From Sipunculus nudus (lineage: Eukaryota; Annelida; Sipuncula; Golfingiida; Sipunculidae), in assembly GCA_026874595.1 (NCBI GenBank), contig JAPPUL010000082.1, forward strand, positions 744,001 through 808,000: a stretch of DNA of 64,000 nt. The letters run 5' to 3'. Positions 16,833 to 27,018 of this stretch are shown here, piece after piece. The notes beneath the pieces were generated by a model. It was not told the DNA's origin and did no database searches. It saw only the letters and a list, made by a program, of their open reading frames with translations. Within the stretch, counting starts at the first letter, position 1. Each line of letters opens with the position of its first letter. The translations under genes and the position numbers were made by a program.

Positions 16833-19290
16833 CGCTACCATTGTCTTTCTGCTCAGCCTCCTCATCCGATGTGGCACTTGCTACCGATACTACATAATCC
16901 CCTTCCTTTACGTTTACCACCTTTACTCCGCTTGCCGCACGTCCGAATGATGATATGCCCTTTACTGCTGTTTTTACTATCATTCCATTTGAGGTGCTTA
17001 TTACTACCACTTCTTCCTCTCCCACCGAGTGTACCGCAGAAACTAAGCCCGTCTTATCTGTCACCTTTATGTATATCTGTCCTCCCGTTCCCCTGCCGTG
17101 TCTCCTTAATTCACTAAACTTCAATAACTTCCCATACCCTCCATTTGTGATTACAAACAGTTTCTTATCCTTTTCTACCTTGACCATCCCTATAAGCTCG
17201 TTTTCTCCCTTTACCCGTATCCCTTTGACTCCACGCGCATTACGACCCGTTTGGCGTATCTCATCTTCTGATACCTTTAATGCTTTACCCTCTTTTGTAC
17301 ATAGCACAAGCTCTGAGTCCCCATCCGTTAATAGTACTGATACAAGTTCATCGTCATTATCCAAGTTTATCGCCTTAATACCACGTATCTTAGCATTCAC
17401 AAAGGATGATAACATCGTTCGCTTTATTATCCCCTTCTTCGTAATTAGTACCACAGGATTTGGACTCTCTTCGTAGCTTTTTACCGTTAAACACGCTCGT
17501 ATCGTCTCCTCATCCTCAAGCCTTAAGAATATGTTTAGTTTCTTACCTCGCCCTATACGGCTCCCTTCCGGTAAATCATATACCTTTGTGTAAAACGTTC
17601 TGCCTTTATTTGAGAAAAACATTATATAATCATGGGTTGACGATATGAATATGTGCTCATTGAAATCATCGTCACGAATTGATACGCCCGTTATACCAAC
17701 TCCTCCTCGCTTTTGCCTTTTGTATGTGTCAACTGGAAGACGCTTTATAAAACCCCTGTGCGATAACGTTACTACGTTTTGCTCCTCCTCTATTAATGAT
17801 TCTTTGTCCAAATCCTCTATATCATCTTCTATCTTCGTACGACGTTCATCTCCATACTTCTTTTTCATCTCAAGCAGGTCTTCTTTTATGTTTTTATATT
17901 GTAACTCTTCGTGCTCCAATAGCTCTTTACAGCCCTTTATAAACTTTGTAAGCTCCTCGTACTCCTTTAAAAGATTTGATGATTCAAGTGCTGTTAGTCT
18001 TTGTAGGCGCATCTCAAGTATTGCCTTAGATTGCTCTTCTGTTAGCCTGAACTGCTCCATTAAACCATTTTGTGCCTCTTTTGTGTCTTCACTCCCGCGG
18101 ATTAACTTTATTATCTCATTTATGCTTTTTAACGCTATTAATAAACCTTCAACTATATGTGCCCGCTTTTGTGCTTTATCAAGATCATAGCTTGTTCGCC
18201 TTATTAATACTTCCTTTCTGTGCCCTATGTAATATTCTATTACCTCCTTTAAGCTTAGTACTTTAGGGGTTCCGTCTACCAAGGCAAGCATTATTATACT
18301 AAAGCTACTTTGGAGTGCGGTGTGAGCATATAATCTGTTTAATATAACCCCTGGATTTGCACCGCGTTTAAGCTCAAGCACTATTCGCATCCCGCTCCTG
18401 TCTGATTCATCTCGTATATCTCCTATTCCCTCTATTCGCTTTTCCTTTACATGATTTGCTATCTTTATTATAAGTTCTGCTTTGTTTACTTGATAGGGAA
18501 GCTCGTCTATTATTATTGATTCCCTCCCGCCTTTCCCTACTTCTACATTTACATTACCTCGCACTCTTACTTTCCCTCGTCCCGTTAGGTAGGATTCCCT
18601 TAAGCTATTTGAATTATAGATTATTCCATAAGTCGGAAAGTCAGGACCTTTTACATGTTTTAAAAGCTCTTCTGTCTCTATTTCAAAATTGTCTATTAGG
18701 GCTATTGTTGCATCTATTACTTCACATAAATTATGAGGTGGAATACTAGTTGCCATACCTACTGCTATACCAGTTGCTCCGTTTACAAGTAGGTTTGGTA
18801 TGTAGCTAGGTAGTACTGTCGGCTCCTCAAGTGAGTCGTCGTAGTTTAGTGACATGTCTACTGTGTGTTTTTGTATATCACGAAGCATCTCATTGGCAAA
18901 GTGTGTTATCCGGGTTTCTGTATACCTCATCGCCGCTGCCATGTCTCCGTCTACCGATCCAAAGTTACCTTGCCCCTTTATAAGCAGATATCTCATCGAG
19001 AAATCTTGCGCCATCCGAACAAGCGCATTGTATACTGACATATCACCATGTGGATGATACTTACCAAGTACCTCACCCACTATCGCTGCCGACTTCTTAT
19101 AAGGCCTATCTGGTAAAACCCCAAGCCCGTTCATTGCATACAAAATCCTTCTGTGCACCGGCTTAAGTCCATCTCGTACGTCCGGTAAGGCCCGGCTTAC
19201 TATTACACTCATTGCGTAGGTCAAATATGCCTTTTTCATCTCGTCTTCTATTGCTATCGGTATTATCTTTTCTCGTTCAGAGTCTGACAC
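16804..19290 (-). CDS. gyrA: DNA gyrase subunit A
   Basis: Breaks and rejoins DNA in gyrase, which introduces negative supercoils. The N-terminal domain is complete, with PDVRDGLKPVHRRILYAM and the catalytic tyrosine Y123 in AAMRYTE. The C-terminal domain has six-bladed beta-pinwheel repeats and a GyrA-box-like motif (QKRGGVGI, near residue 540), which supports gyrase rather than topoisomerase IV. 828 aa. In the quinolone-resistance region (KYHPHGDMSVYN) the positions equal to E. coli Ser83 and Asp87 are Met84 and Asn88. The 3' end and stop lie in a short tandem repeat (16790-16830). Follows thiD by 50 bp. Confidence 0.95.
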   Translation of the reverse strand: MSDSEREKIIPIAIEDEMKKAYLTYAMSVIVSRALPDVRDGLKPVHRRILYAMNGLGVLPDRPYKKSAAIVGEVLGKYHPHGDMSVYNALVRMAQDFSMRYLLIKGQGNFGSVDGDMAAAMRYTETRITHFANEMLRDIQKHTVDMSLNYDDSLEEPTVLPSYIPNLLVNGATGIAVGMATSIPPHNLCEVIDATIALIDNFEIETEELLKHVKGPDFPTYGIIYNSNSLRESYLTGRGKVRVRGNVNVEVGKGGRESIIIDELPYQVNKAELIIKIANHVKEKRIEGIGDIRDESDRSGMRIVLELKRGANPGVILNRLYAHTALQSSFSIIMLALVDGTPKVLSLKEVIEYYIGHRKEVLIRRTSYDLDKAQKRAHIVEGLLIALKSINEIIKLIRGSEDTKEAQNGLMEQFRLTEEQSKAILEMRLQRLTALESSNLLKEYEELTKFIKGCKELLEHEELQYKNIKEDLLEMKKKYGDERRTKIEDDIEDLDKESLIEEEQNVVTLSHRGFIKRLPVDTYKRQKRGGVGITGVSIRDDDFNEHIFISSTHDYIMFFSNKGRTFYTKVYDLPEGSRIGRGKKLNIFLRLEDEETIRACLTVKSYEESPNPVVLITKKGIIKRTMLSSFVNAKIRGIKAINLDNDDELVSVLLTDGDSELVLCTKEGKALKVSEDEIRQTGRNARGVKGIRVKGENELIGMVKVEKDKKLFVITNGGYGKLLKFSELRRHGRGTGGQIYIKVTDKTGLVSAVHSVGEEEVVVISTSNGMIVKTAVKGISSFGRAASGVKVVNVKEGDYVVSVASATSDEEAEQKDNGSDGIEERESK

Positions 19291-19340
19291 GGTATTCTCC
19301 TAATCTTTTAATTTATTTTATCTATATTATTTATGTCTTT

Positions 19341-20204
19341 TTATGAAATACAAAAGTGGTTTATAGGGCCGCCTTCTTTGCCAAGCTTGTACGACTTTTT
19401 TAACGCTTTTGTTATATACTTCTTTGCTTTTTCTATCGCTTCCCTTAAACTAAGTCCTTCGCCCATATAATATGTTATTGCACTTGATAAACCACAACCA
19501 GTACCATGTGTCCCTTTTGCGTTAACACGCTCTTCTTTATAATAGTATAACTCTTTGGCTTTATATAGTATGTCTTGCGCATATTTATCTTCATAAGAAC
19601 TACTCTTAGCTTTTCCTATACCCCCTCTAAGTTCTCTGAGTTTATGACCCCCCTTTAACAATATCCCAACCTCGCCTCCAAGTCTCTCCCCGTAACTTTT
19701 TAACTCCTCTTTAAGCCATTCTTTATCTTTGGGTTTGCTATTTGTTAATATACAAAACTCTTTTAGGTTCGGAGTTATTAAGGTGCTTCTTCGAAAGAGT
19801 TCTGTATTTAAATAATCTATTAGCTCTTTTTCTCCATTCTCCTTTACAAACCTTTCCCCGCTTACCGTTGCTGATAAAACAGGATCTAGTATCCACGGAA
19901 TCTCTTTATTATAACTCATATAGCCTTTTATAACTTCTGCTATCCCTTTGCTGTATAGTATCCCTACTTTTACTCCTTTTATATTAAAATCTTTAAAAAC
20001 TGCCCTTAGTTGACAATCTATTATATCTTCTCCTAGTACCTCAACCCCAAGTACTCCTCTCGTATTTTGAGCCGTTACTACCGTTAAAACCGTAAGTCCA
20101 TAACCTCCAAGGGCGCATATCGTCTTTAAATCACCTTGTACCCCTGCTCCACAACTTGGATCTGAACCCCCAATGCTTAATATGCAGCCTCGCTCTTCCA
20201 ACAT
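19341..20204 (-). CDS. thiD: Hydroxymethylpyrimidine (phosphate) kinase
   Basis: Phosphorylates hydroxymethylpyrimidine and its monophosphate for thiamine synthesis. Ribokinase-fold landmarks: GGSDPSCGAGVQGDLKT near the N-terminus, VTAQNTRGV, LDPVLSATVSGE, TPNLKEF, and the anion-hole GTHGTGCGLSSAI. ATG at 20204 is preferred because AGGAAAGGG sits six bases upstream (287 aa); a TTG at 20222 would add six residues. There is a slightly enlarged segment (GGIGKAKSSSYEDKYA) before the GTHGTG motif. No other thi gene is in the window. Confidence 0.92.
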   Translation of the reverse strand: MLEERGCILSIGGSDPSCGAGVQGDLKTICALGGYGLTVLTVVTAQNTRGVLGVEVLGEDIIDCQLRAVFKDFNIKGVKVGILYSKGIAEVIKGYMSYNKEIPWILDPVLSATVSGERFVKENGEKELIDYLNTELFRRSTLITPNLKEFCILTNSKPKDKEWLKEELKSYGERLGGEVGILLKGGHKLRELRGGIGKAKSSSYEDKYAQDILYKAKELYYYKEERVNAKGTHGTGCGLSSAITYYMGEGLSLREAIEKAKKYITKALKKSYKLGKEGGPINHFCIS

Positions 20205-20249
20205 CTTTATCCCTTTCCTCAACTAAAAGCCCGTTTAATACATTTATAT

Positions 20250-21575
20250 TTAATCATTTTCAAGCAGCTTCTTTATTGCTTCGTCCAAGCTCAAAGTATT
20301 TTGTCTGCCGCTCTTAAGCTCTTTTAACGTTACCTGCCCCGCTTTTATCTCATCAGGTCCATATACTATTACGTAGTTTATCTCTTTTTTGTCTGCATAG
20401 CTAAATTGTTTTTTAAGCTTCATCTCTTTATATATTGTCTCTACGTTTATCCCATGCCCCCGAAGCTTACTTGCAAGTTTTAGTACATCACCCTTAAAAT
20501 CACTCCTAAACAACGTTATTAACACTTTTGTTAGACTGCTTTTTGTTTTTATCTTGCCAAGCTGCTTTAATAAGCTTAGTATACGATCAAGCCCTATTGT
20601 ACTTCCTACCGAAGGTACAGCCCCTCCACCCAAACTCCCTAAAAGATTGTCATATCGTCCTCCACCGCTTAGACTGCCTATGTTTTTTTGCTCTAATGAA
20701 TTACTCTCATATACTGTCCCTGTATAATAATCAAGACCCCTTACTAGACTTAGATCAAGTCTTATATTCTCTTGCTCAACTCCGGTAAGCCTAAGATAGC
20801 TTAGTATTCTTTCAAGCTCCAAAATACCTGCCTCCCCATCTTCTATCCCATCCAAAATATCTTTTAACTCATTTAAAAATAACTCATTAGACTCTTTTTT
20901 AGTATAGCCTAGTTTTATTAGACTAAAAACTTTATCTATAGCCTCTGCTTTATACTTTAAACTAACTAACTCTTCTTGAACGCCACTCTCGCCTAGCTTG
21001 TCAAGTTTATCTAATGTCCGGTAGAATATCGCCTCTGTGCCCTCTTTTAGCCCAGATAGTTTTGTAATTCCATTTAAAAGCTTCCTGTTATTTAGCCTTA
21101 TTACGTATCTTCCTATCTCAAGGGCTTTTAGAACTTCGTTTGTCATCGTTATGATTTCTGCATCCGCTGCAAGATCTTCTTCGCCCACTATGTCTGCATC
21201 GCATTGATAAAACTCTCGAAAACGTCCTTGATTCGGTTGTGGCCTGTCTGCTCGCCATACAGGCTGTATCTGGTAACGCCGAAACGGCTTTTGTAGAACA
21301 TCTTTATTTTGATTCCAAAACCGCGATAGCGGTACTGTTAAATCGTATTTCAAACCTGCAACATTCCCGCCTTTGTAGTCTAAACGGTATATTAGCCTGT
21401 CTGCCTCCTCTCCGTATTTATTTAACAGTATGTCTAGATACTCTATTGCTGGGGTCTCAAGCGGGACAAAACCATATCTCTCGTATGTCTTCTTTATCTT
21501 TTCTATTATCTGGTTTCGTAAGATCATTTCATTTGGCAGGTAATCTCTTGTCCCCTTGAAGTTCCGTACTGACAT
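20250..21575 (-). CDS. hisS: Histidyl-tRNA synthetase
   Basis: Class II aminoacyl-tRNA synthetase charging tRNA-His. N-terminal RNFKGTRDYLPNEM, motif 2 around FRRYQIQPVWRADRPQPNQGRFREFYQCD, the histidine-specific RGLDYYTGTVYE and GGGRYDNLLG motifs, motif 3 GSTIGLDRIL, and a C-terminal anticodon-binding domain. 441 aa. First gene of the minus-strand run hisS-thiD-gyrA, divergent from aioBA. Confidence 0.96.
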   Translation of the reverse strand: MSVRNFKGTRDYLPNEMILRNQIIEKIKKTYERYGFVPLETPAIEYLDILLNKYGEEADRLIYRLDYKGGNVAGLKYDLTVPLSRFWNQNKDVLQKPFRRYQIQPVWRADRPQPNQGRFREFYQCDADIVGEEDLAADAEIITMTNEVLKALEIGRYVIRLNNRKLLNGITKLSGLKEGTEAIFYRTLDKLDKLGESGVQEELVSLKYKAEAIDKVFSLIKLGYTKKESNELFLNELKDILDGIEDGEAGILELERILSYLRLTGVEQENIRLDLSLVRGLDYYTGTVYESNSLEQKNIGSLSGGGRYDNLLGSLGGGAVPSVGSTIGLDRILSLLKQLGKIKTKSSLTKVLITLFRSDFKGDVLKLASKLRGHGINVETIYKEMKLKKQFSYADKKEINYVIVYGPDEIKAGQVTLKELKSGRQNTLSLDEAIKKLLEND

Positions 21576-21760
21576 CCTCTTTTCGCCCTTTTTTATACTC
21601 GTTTACTTTTGTAAGTCATAGTAAGTCATATATAGTAATAATAAATTCCCCCTTTGGCAGCGACTTAATCAACTTTTTATATTTGTAATTTATCCTTAAT
21701 TTCAATCTAATGTTATTTTGTTTATTTAATCAATTTTTACAAGCAATCCTTATTTTTTTG

Positions 21761-21789
21761 TTGACTTATTCCCCTTATAAACTTATACT
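21761..21789 (+). promoter_or_regulatory. Sigma70-type promoter for aioBA
   Basis: TTGACT (21761-21766), a 17-bp spacer and TATACT (21784-21789) give a near-consensus promoter about 80 bp before the aioB start. The gene has a good ribosome binding site (GGGGAGG at 21858-21864). No inverted repeat typical of an ArsR or AioR operator was seen next to it. Confidence 0.7.
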
Positions 21790-21869
21790 CAACTAAGTTA
21801 TAGATAGTAAGAGTATAAACCTAAAATGATTTTTGTACAGATTTAATATTTTCTTTATGGGGAGGCTAT

Positions 21870-22442
21870 ATGGAAGAACTTGGAAGCTCAATTAAAAGCT
21901 CGATTAACAGAAGAAAGTTTTTAACTCTAAGTGCAGGTATTGCAGGCTCTGCGATAGTTGGAGCCGCTTGTAAGGCAGAGCAAAAACAAAAAGATAGTGC
22001 AAAAAGTACAACAAAAGAAGATAGCACAAAAAAGGATGCATCCTCATCCTCCTCCTCATCCACATCTACTATAGCAAAGGCAAAAGAACTTAAAGTAAAC
22101 AGCCCCAAAAGTTTTACATACCCAGATAAAGACTCTCCATGCGTATTAGTTGATATAGGAGAAAGTGCTTTGGGTGGTGTTGGTCCTAATAATAGTATTG
22201 TTGCCTTTAGTCGGCTTTGTACACATATGGGTTGTGCCACGGGTTATGATAAGAAAACAAAGACTTTTAAATGTCCATGTCACTTTAGTATATTCGATTC
22301 TGCCATAGCCGGACAACAAACATGCGGCCAAGGCACTATAAATCTACCGCAAATTATCCTTGAGTATGATTCAAATACCGACTCTATAATGGCAACTGGT
22401 GTTAATGGTATGATTTACGGCAGGCAAAGCAATATTATCTAA
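21870..22442 (+). CDS. aioB: Arsenite oxidase small (Rieske) subunit
   Basis: Carries electrons from the molybdenum subunit to the next acceptor in periplasmic arsenite oxidase. Twin-arginine export signal [16 protein letters not shown] with R14-R15, then VGAAC, a possible lipobox with C34, so the enzyme may be lipid-anchored. A Ser/Lys linker follows, then the Rieske domain: CTHMGC and CPCH supply two Cys and two His for the 2Fe-2S cluster plus both Cys of the stabilising disulfide, which some AioB proteins lack. 190 aa. Directly upstream of aioA (70 bp). Confidence 0.9.
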   Translation: MEELGSSIKSSINRRKFLTLSAGIAGSAIVGAACKAEQKQKDSAKSTTKEDSTKKDASSSSSSSTSTIAKAKELKVNSPKSFTYPDKDSPCVLVDIGESALGGVGPNNSIVAFSRLCTHMGCATGYDKKTKTFKCPCHFSIFDSAIAGQQTCGQGTINLPQIILEYDSNTDSIMATGVNGMIYGRQSNII

Positions 22443-22512
22443 ATTATTTTAAATACTCCTATACTTAGGAATAGCTAAATCTTTAAGATAACTAAATTAG
22501 AGGAGAGTAGAT

Positions 22513-24975
22513 ATGAGCATTAAAAAGATTCCATTACCGCCATCTGGAACAAAGCATAGCAAACTAACGTGTCATTTTTGCATAGTGGGCTGTGGGTATA
22601 ATGTATATAAATGGCCAATAAATAGGGAAGGGGGGCGTGAGGAAAGAAGTAATGCTCTTGGAGTGGACTTTACAAAACAATTAGGGCCTGAGGAGATAAC
22701 TCTAACACCTGCTATGGTTAATGAGATAGAGGATAATGATGGTCGCAAATATAATATAATGATAGTCCCGGATAAGGAGTGTGTGGTCAATACTGGTTAT
22801 GCATCTACCCGTGGTGGTGCTCTTGCTAGTGTAATGTATAATAGTAAATCACCAACTGCAAATAGATTAAAATACCCATCTATGTTTACAGGGGCTGATT
22901 TAACTGATACGGGTTGGGAATATGCTTTAGAGCTTTATGCTAAGGTAACTAAGCGAATATTAGATAGGTATGGCCCTGATCAAATATTCTTTAATGCCTT
23001 TGATCATGGTGGAGCTGGAGGAGGGTTTGAGAATACGTACGCAACTGGTAAATTAATGTTTAGTGCACTAAAGACAAAAATGGTTAGAATACATAACAGG
23101 CCTGCGTATAACTCAGAATGCCATGGCACAAGGGATATGGGGATAGGCGAGCTTAATAATAGCTACGAAGATGCACAGATTGCAGATACAATATTTTGCA
23201 TAGGAGCAAATCCTTATGAAACACAAACTAATTACTTCCTAAGACACTGGGAGATTAATCTAAATGGGACGAGTGTTAGTACAAAAGATAAATATTATCT
23301 TTCTGGCGAGACAAGAGGTAGGGCAAAAATAATATTCGTTGACCCGAGGCGGAGTCCAAGTATTTCAGCATCAGAGCAGATAGCAGGGCGTGATAATGTT
23401 TTGCATTTGGATATAAATCCAGGAACAGATATAGCCCTTTTTAATGGACTGTTTACGTTTGTGGTAGAACAGGGATGGCATGACGAAGAATTTATAAACA
23501 AATATACAAAAGGCTTTAAAACAGCGTTAAGAAGTAATAAGCTGTCGCTAAGTCAGTGCAGCAAGATAACAGGAATAAGCACTGCAGACCTAGTTAAGGC
23601 GGCGGAGTGGGCTTATAAACCAAAAGCATCTGGGCATAGACCTAGAACGATGCATGCTTATGAGAAAGGGATTATATGGGGTAATGATAATTATCACATA
23701 CAAGTGTCTTTAGTAGATTTAGTTTTGGCAACTCATAATGTAGGGCGTCGAGGTACGGGAGTAGTACGGATGGGAGGGCATCAAGAAGGATATGCAAGGC
23801 CGCCATATCCAGGACCGCGTCCTGCACCTTATATCGACAAAGAAATAATTAAAGGCAATGGCAAGATGCTTACGGTATGGGCTTGTAATTCGCTACAAAC
23901 GACCTGTAATGCAGATAATTATAAAAAGTCAATATTAAGAAGGGCAAACATAGTTAAGCAGGAGTTGTCAAAGCTTGTGGGAGCAACTATTGACGAGAAG
24001 GTGAATGCGATATATAAAGGGGTTAGGAAGGGCGGACTTTTTATAACGACGATAGATATATATCCGACTCGCTTTAGTAATGTATCTCATTTGGTTTTAC
24101 CGGGAGCCCATCCTGGAGAAATGAACTTAACGTCTATGAATGGCGAAAGACGGCTACGCCTTTCTCAGAAGTTTATGGATCCGCCTGGGGTTGCAAAGCC
24201 GGATTGTTTAATAGCTGCAAATATAGCTAATACAATAAGAAAGTTATATCAAAAAGAAGGTAATAGTAAGATGGCAAGACGCTTTTCAGGCTTTAATTGG
24301 AAAAGTGAAGAAGATGTATTTAATGCAGGTTTTAGGAAGCCAAAAGGAATAGATAGTCAAGGTGGCAGCACGGGGGATATTGCAACTTATGAACGCTTGC
24401 GGGCGATGGGTAATAACGGTGTACAGTTGCCTATAAAAGAATATAAAGATGGCAAACTGATTGGGACACAGATGCTTTATAGTGATTATAAGTTTTCAAC
24501 AAAAGATGGTAAAGCCCATTTTAAAGCCTCGCCATGGAAAGGACTGCTCCCGATTGTAGCGCGTCAAAAGAAGAAGTACAAGTTCTGGATAAACAACGGT
24601 CGGACTAATCAGATATGGCAAACTGCGTATCATGATAGGTTTATGGATTTTAGAAAGAAAAGATATCCTATGGCACCTGTTGAGATTAATCCGTCTGATG
24701 CCAAGAAGCTCAATATAATAAGTAGTGATATAGTAGAAATATATAACGATTTTGGTTCTACTTATGCTATGGCTTATATAGAAGAAGCTATAAAACCAGG
24801 ACAAGTGTTTATGCTATTTGGATATGATAATGGTACAGTTGGAGACATTACAACAGATGCAGTTGATGAAAACATTATCCCGTATTATAAAGGCACGTGG
24901 GCTAATATTCGTCGTGTTGGGCCTATGAAGGAGTATCAGAAAACTGTTAGTTTTAAATCAAGAAGGTATCGTTAA
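22513..24975 (+). CDS. aioA: Arsenite oxidase large molybdopterin subunit
   Basis: Catalytic subunit oxidising As(III) to As(V), with a bis-molybdopterin guanine dinucleotide cofactor and a 3Fe-4S cluster. The diagnostic [15 protein letters not shown] (C20, C23, C27) is present, and the fourth cluster position is not Cys ([10 protein letters not shown]), as in Aio[18 protein letters not shown] near residue 420 is a second AioA hallmark absent from other DMSO reductase relatives; [15 protein letters not shown] lies in the C-terminal domain. 820 aa is the usual length. ATG follows AGAGGAGAG. No aioXSR sensor genes, cytochrome c, or moe/mob genes are adjacent, so the electron acceptor and regulation are unknown. 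Confidence 0.94.
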   Translation: MSIKKIPLPPSGTKHSKLTCHFCIVGCGYNVYKWPINREGGREERSNALGVDFTKQLGPEEITLTPAMVNEIEDNDGRKYNIMIVPDKECVVNTGYASTRGGALASVMYNSKSPTANRLKYPSMFTGADLTDTGWEYALELYAKVTKRILDRYGPDQIFFNAFDHGGAGGGFENTYATGKLMFSALKTKMVRIHNRPAYNSECHGTRDMGIGELNNSYEDAQIADTIFCIGANPYETQTNYFLRHWEINLNGTSVSTKDKYYLSGETRGRAKIIFVDPRRSPSISASEQIAGRDNVLHLDINPGTDIALFNGLFTFVVEQGWHDEEFINKYTKGFKTALRSNKLSLSQCSKITGISTADLVKAAEWAYKPKASGHRPRTMHAYEKGIIWGNDNYHIQVSLVDLVLATHNVGRRGTGVVRMGGHQEGYARPPYPGPRPAPYIDKEIIKGNGKMLTVWACNSLQTTCNADNYKKSILRRANIVKQELSKLVGATIDEKVNAIYKGVRKGGLFITTIDIYPTRFSNVSHLVLPGAHPGEMNLTSMNGERRLRLSQKFMDPPGVAKPDCLIAANIANTIRKLYQKEGNSKMARRFSGFNWKSEEDVFNAGFRKPKGIDSQGGSTGDIATYERLRAMGNNGVQLPIKEYKDGKLIGTQMLYSDYKFSTKDGKAHFKASPWKGLLPIVARQKKKYKFWINNGRTNQIWQTAYHDRFMDFRKKRYPMAPVEINPSDAKKLNIISSDIVEIYNDFGSTYAMAYIEEAIKPGQVFMLFGYDNGTVGDITTDAVDENIIPYYKGTWANIRRVGPMKEYQKTVSFKSRRYR

Positions 24976-25094
24976 GTATTTAGATTATAGGTTAAGAGTA
25001 TATAATTTATATAATAGTATATAATTAATTATAATTACCTTTACCGTGGGCTTTTATTGAAGGTTTATATTATGTTTTAATATGTTAAGTCCAA

Positions 25095-25371
25095 ACTACT
25101 GTATTATAAACCTTACTCCCTTTGATGCTTCTATCGAAAAACCGCTACCTGGTTATTCTACTACATCTACATCTGTATGGGCGGAGGCATAACTCATATT
25201 GAGCCTTTGCTATATAAAATGGGCTATCTCCTAATATCTCTTGTATATTCCTGCTTGTATATTCCTGCTTCAAGGCCGTATAATATGTCATTTGTAATCG
25301 AAAGCGCCTCGTCTTCATTATCGAAGGTCGCAACAAAGACTACAGGCTCAAATATCCTGCACTACTTGCAT
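25095..25371 (-). pseudogene. Decayed aldehyde dehydrogenase C-terminal fragment
   Basis: Reading the minus strand from 25371, MQVVQ shifts frame at about 25356 into IFEPVVFVATFDNEDEALSI and then TNDILYGLEAGIYK, which matches the aldehyde dehydrogenase EEIFGPVV...ANDTxYGLAAGV region. A 14-bp tandem duplication (GCAGGAATATACAA) then shifts frame again. After stop codons comes NMSYASAHTDVDVVE, a stop, and PGSGFSIEASKGVRF, at the place of the family's PFGGxKxSGxGRE segment. So at least two frameshifts and several stops. The N-terminal two thirds, including the catalytic Cys, were not found. The rest of 24976-25544 shows no gene. Confidence 0.6.
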
Positions 25372-25544
25372 CTTATTGTTTCTTTCTATTTGTATGATTT
25401 TGTGATTACACATAAATATGCTAAGAATGCTGCATCCTCCTGTAACATCTATTGTAGATATAGGGAAGAGAAAGAGCTAGATATTGGAATGGATACTAGC
25501 GACACTTTGGCACTGCCAATTTAATGTGTCGCCAGGTATACAAA

Positions 25545-26810
25545 TTATTGTTGCGTTTGCCACGAAAGCTTTGGCCACTGGCCCGCTACCAAATTCTTCC
25601 ACACAGTTGTTGACCAGCCTGCATTAGTAAACGTAGTTGCTATAATTGCGCTTTGCTCTATTGCTGTTACACCTGTAGCCTGAGCGTTGCTCCCAACTGC
25701 ATTAAGACCAGGCCTTTTCAAACAGAAACTGTTTTCTATTTTGCCGCTAGAGTTCCCTCCAACAAGCCCCCCTGCATTAGTTCCTGTAACAGCTCCTGTT
25801 GCATAGCTGTTTGTTATTGTGCCATCGTTCCATCCAACGAGCCCGCCTGCGTTTGAGTATTGTTCATCTGCAAACACATCTCCAGTTGCATAGCTGTTTT
25901 CTATTGTGCCGCTAGAAGAGTTAAATCCAACGAGCCCGCCGGCATGATGTCCAGACACAGCTCCTGTTGCATAGCTTTCTTTTATTGTGCCGCCCTCGTT
26001 AGATCCAACGAGCCCGCCTGCGCTTGAGTATTGTCCAGATGCAGACACAGCTCCAGTTGCATAGCTGTTTGTTATTGTGCCGCTGTTCCCTCCAACGAGC
26101 CCGCCTGCTCTTGATCCGCTTCCCTTAGTCTCTACTTTTGTGTCGCTCTTCACATTCACATTGTCTATTCTGCCTTTATTCTCTCCTGCTAGCACTCCTA
26201 CATACACATTATTATTATCAGAAGTAAGATCTACTTCAAGCTCTATACTTAAATCCTTAACTTCTCCATTAGCTGCTATTGTCTTTATGAGCCCAACAGC
26301 TCCAGATCCAAACGACTTTATTGTTAGCGTCTTATAATTTCCATCCAGTTTGCCTTTAAACTCTTCTACCGTCTCCCAGTTTTCTAATTCAATGTTAGCT
26401 GTTAAACAAATGTTCCCGTCTTTTAACTTCGCTTTTAAATCAGCTGCTGTTGATATAGCAGTATAGCTTGCAGGACATGTTGCAGCTCCTGCTTGTCCGC
26501 CTGTTCCTTGCCCTTGTGACCCTGTACCTGTTTGTCCGCTTTGCCCTCCTGCACCGCCTCCTGGCCCTTGTGACCCTGTACCTGCTTGTCCGCCTTGCCC
26601 TCCTGCACCGCCTCCTGGCCCTTGTGACCCTGTACCTGCTTGTCCGCCTTGCCCTCCTGCACCGCCGCTTTGCCCTGCTTGTTTCTTGTCCTTACTGTCC
26701 TGCTCTGACCCTTGCTGTCCTCCGTCCTTAACTCCTGTTCCGTCCGTATTCCCGCAGCCAACTCCCAGCACCATAATCGTTAAGATTATAAGCAAATACA
26801 TTCTTCTCAT
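25545..26810 (-). CDS. GLUG-repeat surface lipoprotein (paralogue A)
   Basis: Lipoprotein signal MRRMYLLIILTIMVLGVGC with lipidated C19; the following Gly should allow sorting to the outer membrane. A spacer of Gly/Gln-rich repeats (GGAGGQGGQAGTGSQGPG units) spans about residues 35-110, then a conserved domain (EEFKGKLDGNYKTLTIKSF, GEVKDLSIELEVDL, GVLAGENKGRIDNVNVKS), then GLUG repeats (GGLVGxNxGTIxNSYATGxV), and the Trp-rich end VWKNLVAGQWPKLSWQ. I prefer ATG at 26810, which has GGAGGA 10 bases upstream. It is the 3'-most member of the array. A promoter-like TTGTGC, 18 bp, TATAAT lies at 26837-26866. Function unknown; a beta-helical surface adhesin-like fold is inferred. Confidence 0.85.
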   Translation of the reverse strand: MRRMYLLIILTIMVLGVGCGNTDGTGVKDGGQQGSEQDSKDKKQAGQSGGAGGQGGQAGTGSQGPGGGAGGQGGQAGTGSQGPGGGAGGQSGQTGTGSQGQGTGGQAGAATCPASYTAISTAADLKAKLKDGNICLTANIELENWETVEEFKGKLDGNYKTLTIKSFGSGAVGLIKTIAANGEVKDLSIELEVDLTSDNNNVYVGVLAGENKGRIDNVNVKSDTKVETKGSGSRAGGLVGGNSGTITNSYATGAVSASGQYSSAGGLVGSNEGGTIKESYATGAVSGHHAGGLVGFNSSSGTIENSYATGDVFADEQYSNAGGLVGWNDGTITNSYATGAVTGTNAGGLVGGNSSGKIENSFCLKRPGLNAVGSNAQATGVTAIEQSAIIATTFTNAGWSTTVWKNLVAGQWPKLSWQTQQ

Positions 26811-26836
26811 ATTTTTTAATTCCTCCATATACATAG

Positions 26837-26866
26837 ATTATATTTATAATAGCTATTATGGCACAA
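26837..26866 (-). promoter_or_regulatory. Promoter of GLUG paralogue A
   Basis: On the minus strand TTGTGC (26861-26866), 18-bp spacer, TATAAT (26837-26842). This member has its own promoter sequence rather than the TTGCTT leader shared by most of the array. Confidence 0.5.
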
Positions 26867-26894
26867 TTTAACAAATAATAATAATAGATATAAC

Positions 26895-26955
26895 AATGAG
26901 GCTCCCTCTCATAAAGGCTTGCCTCTCATAAAAAAAGAGGTGAGGGAGATTAGGA
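26895..26955 (-). terminator. Possible hairpin after GLUG paralogue B
   Basis: CTCCCTC and GAGGGAG arms enclose a second inner pair (CCTCT and AGAGG) around an A/T run (26900-26950). It lies 3' of the paralogue B stop and could act as a terminator; a U-tract outside the stem is not evident. Confidence 0.35.
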
Positions 26956-27018
26956 AATAGCTTAACGCCATAAGAATAATTTCCCAATAAATTTTCTAGA
27001 CTGCTTAAGTCTAGACGC

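Noticed and set aside
25177-25524. Plus-strand 115-residue reading frame as a gene
   Set aside because: It runs antisense to the aldehyde dehydrogenase remnant, has no ribosome binding site and no recognisable family.
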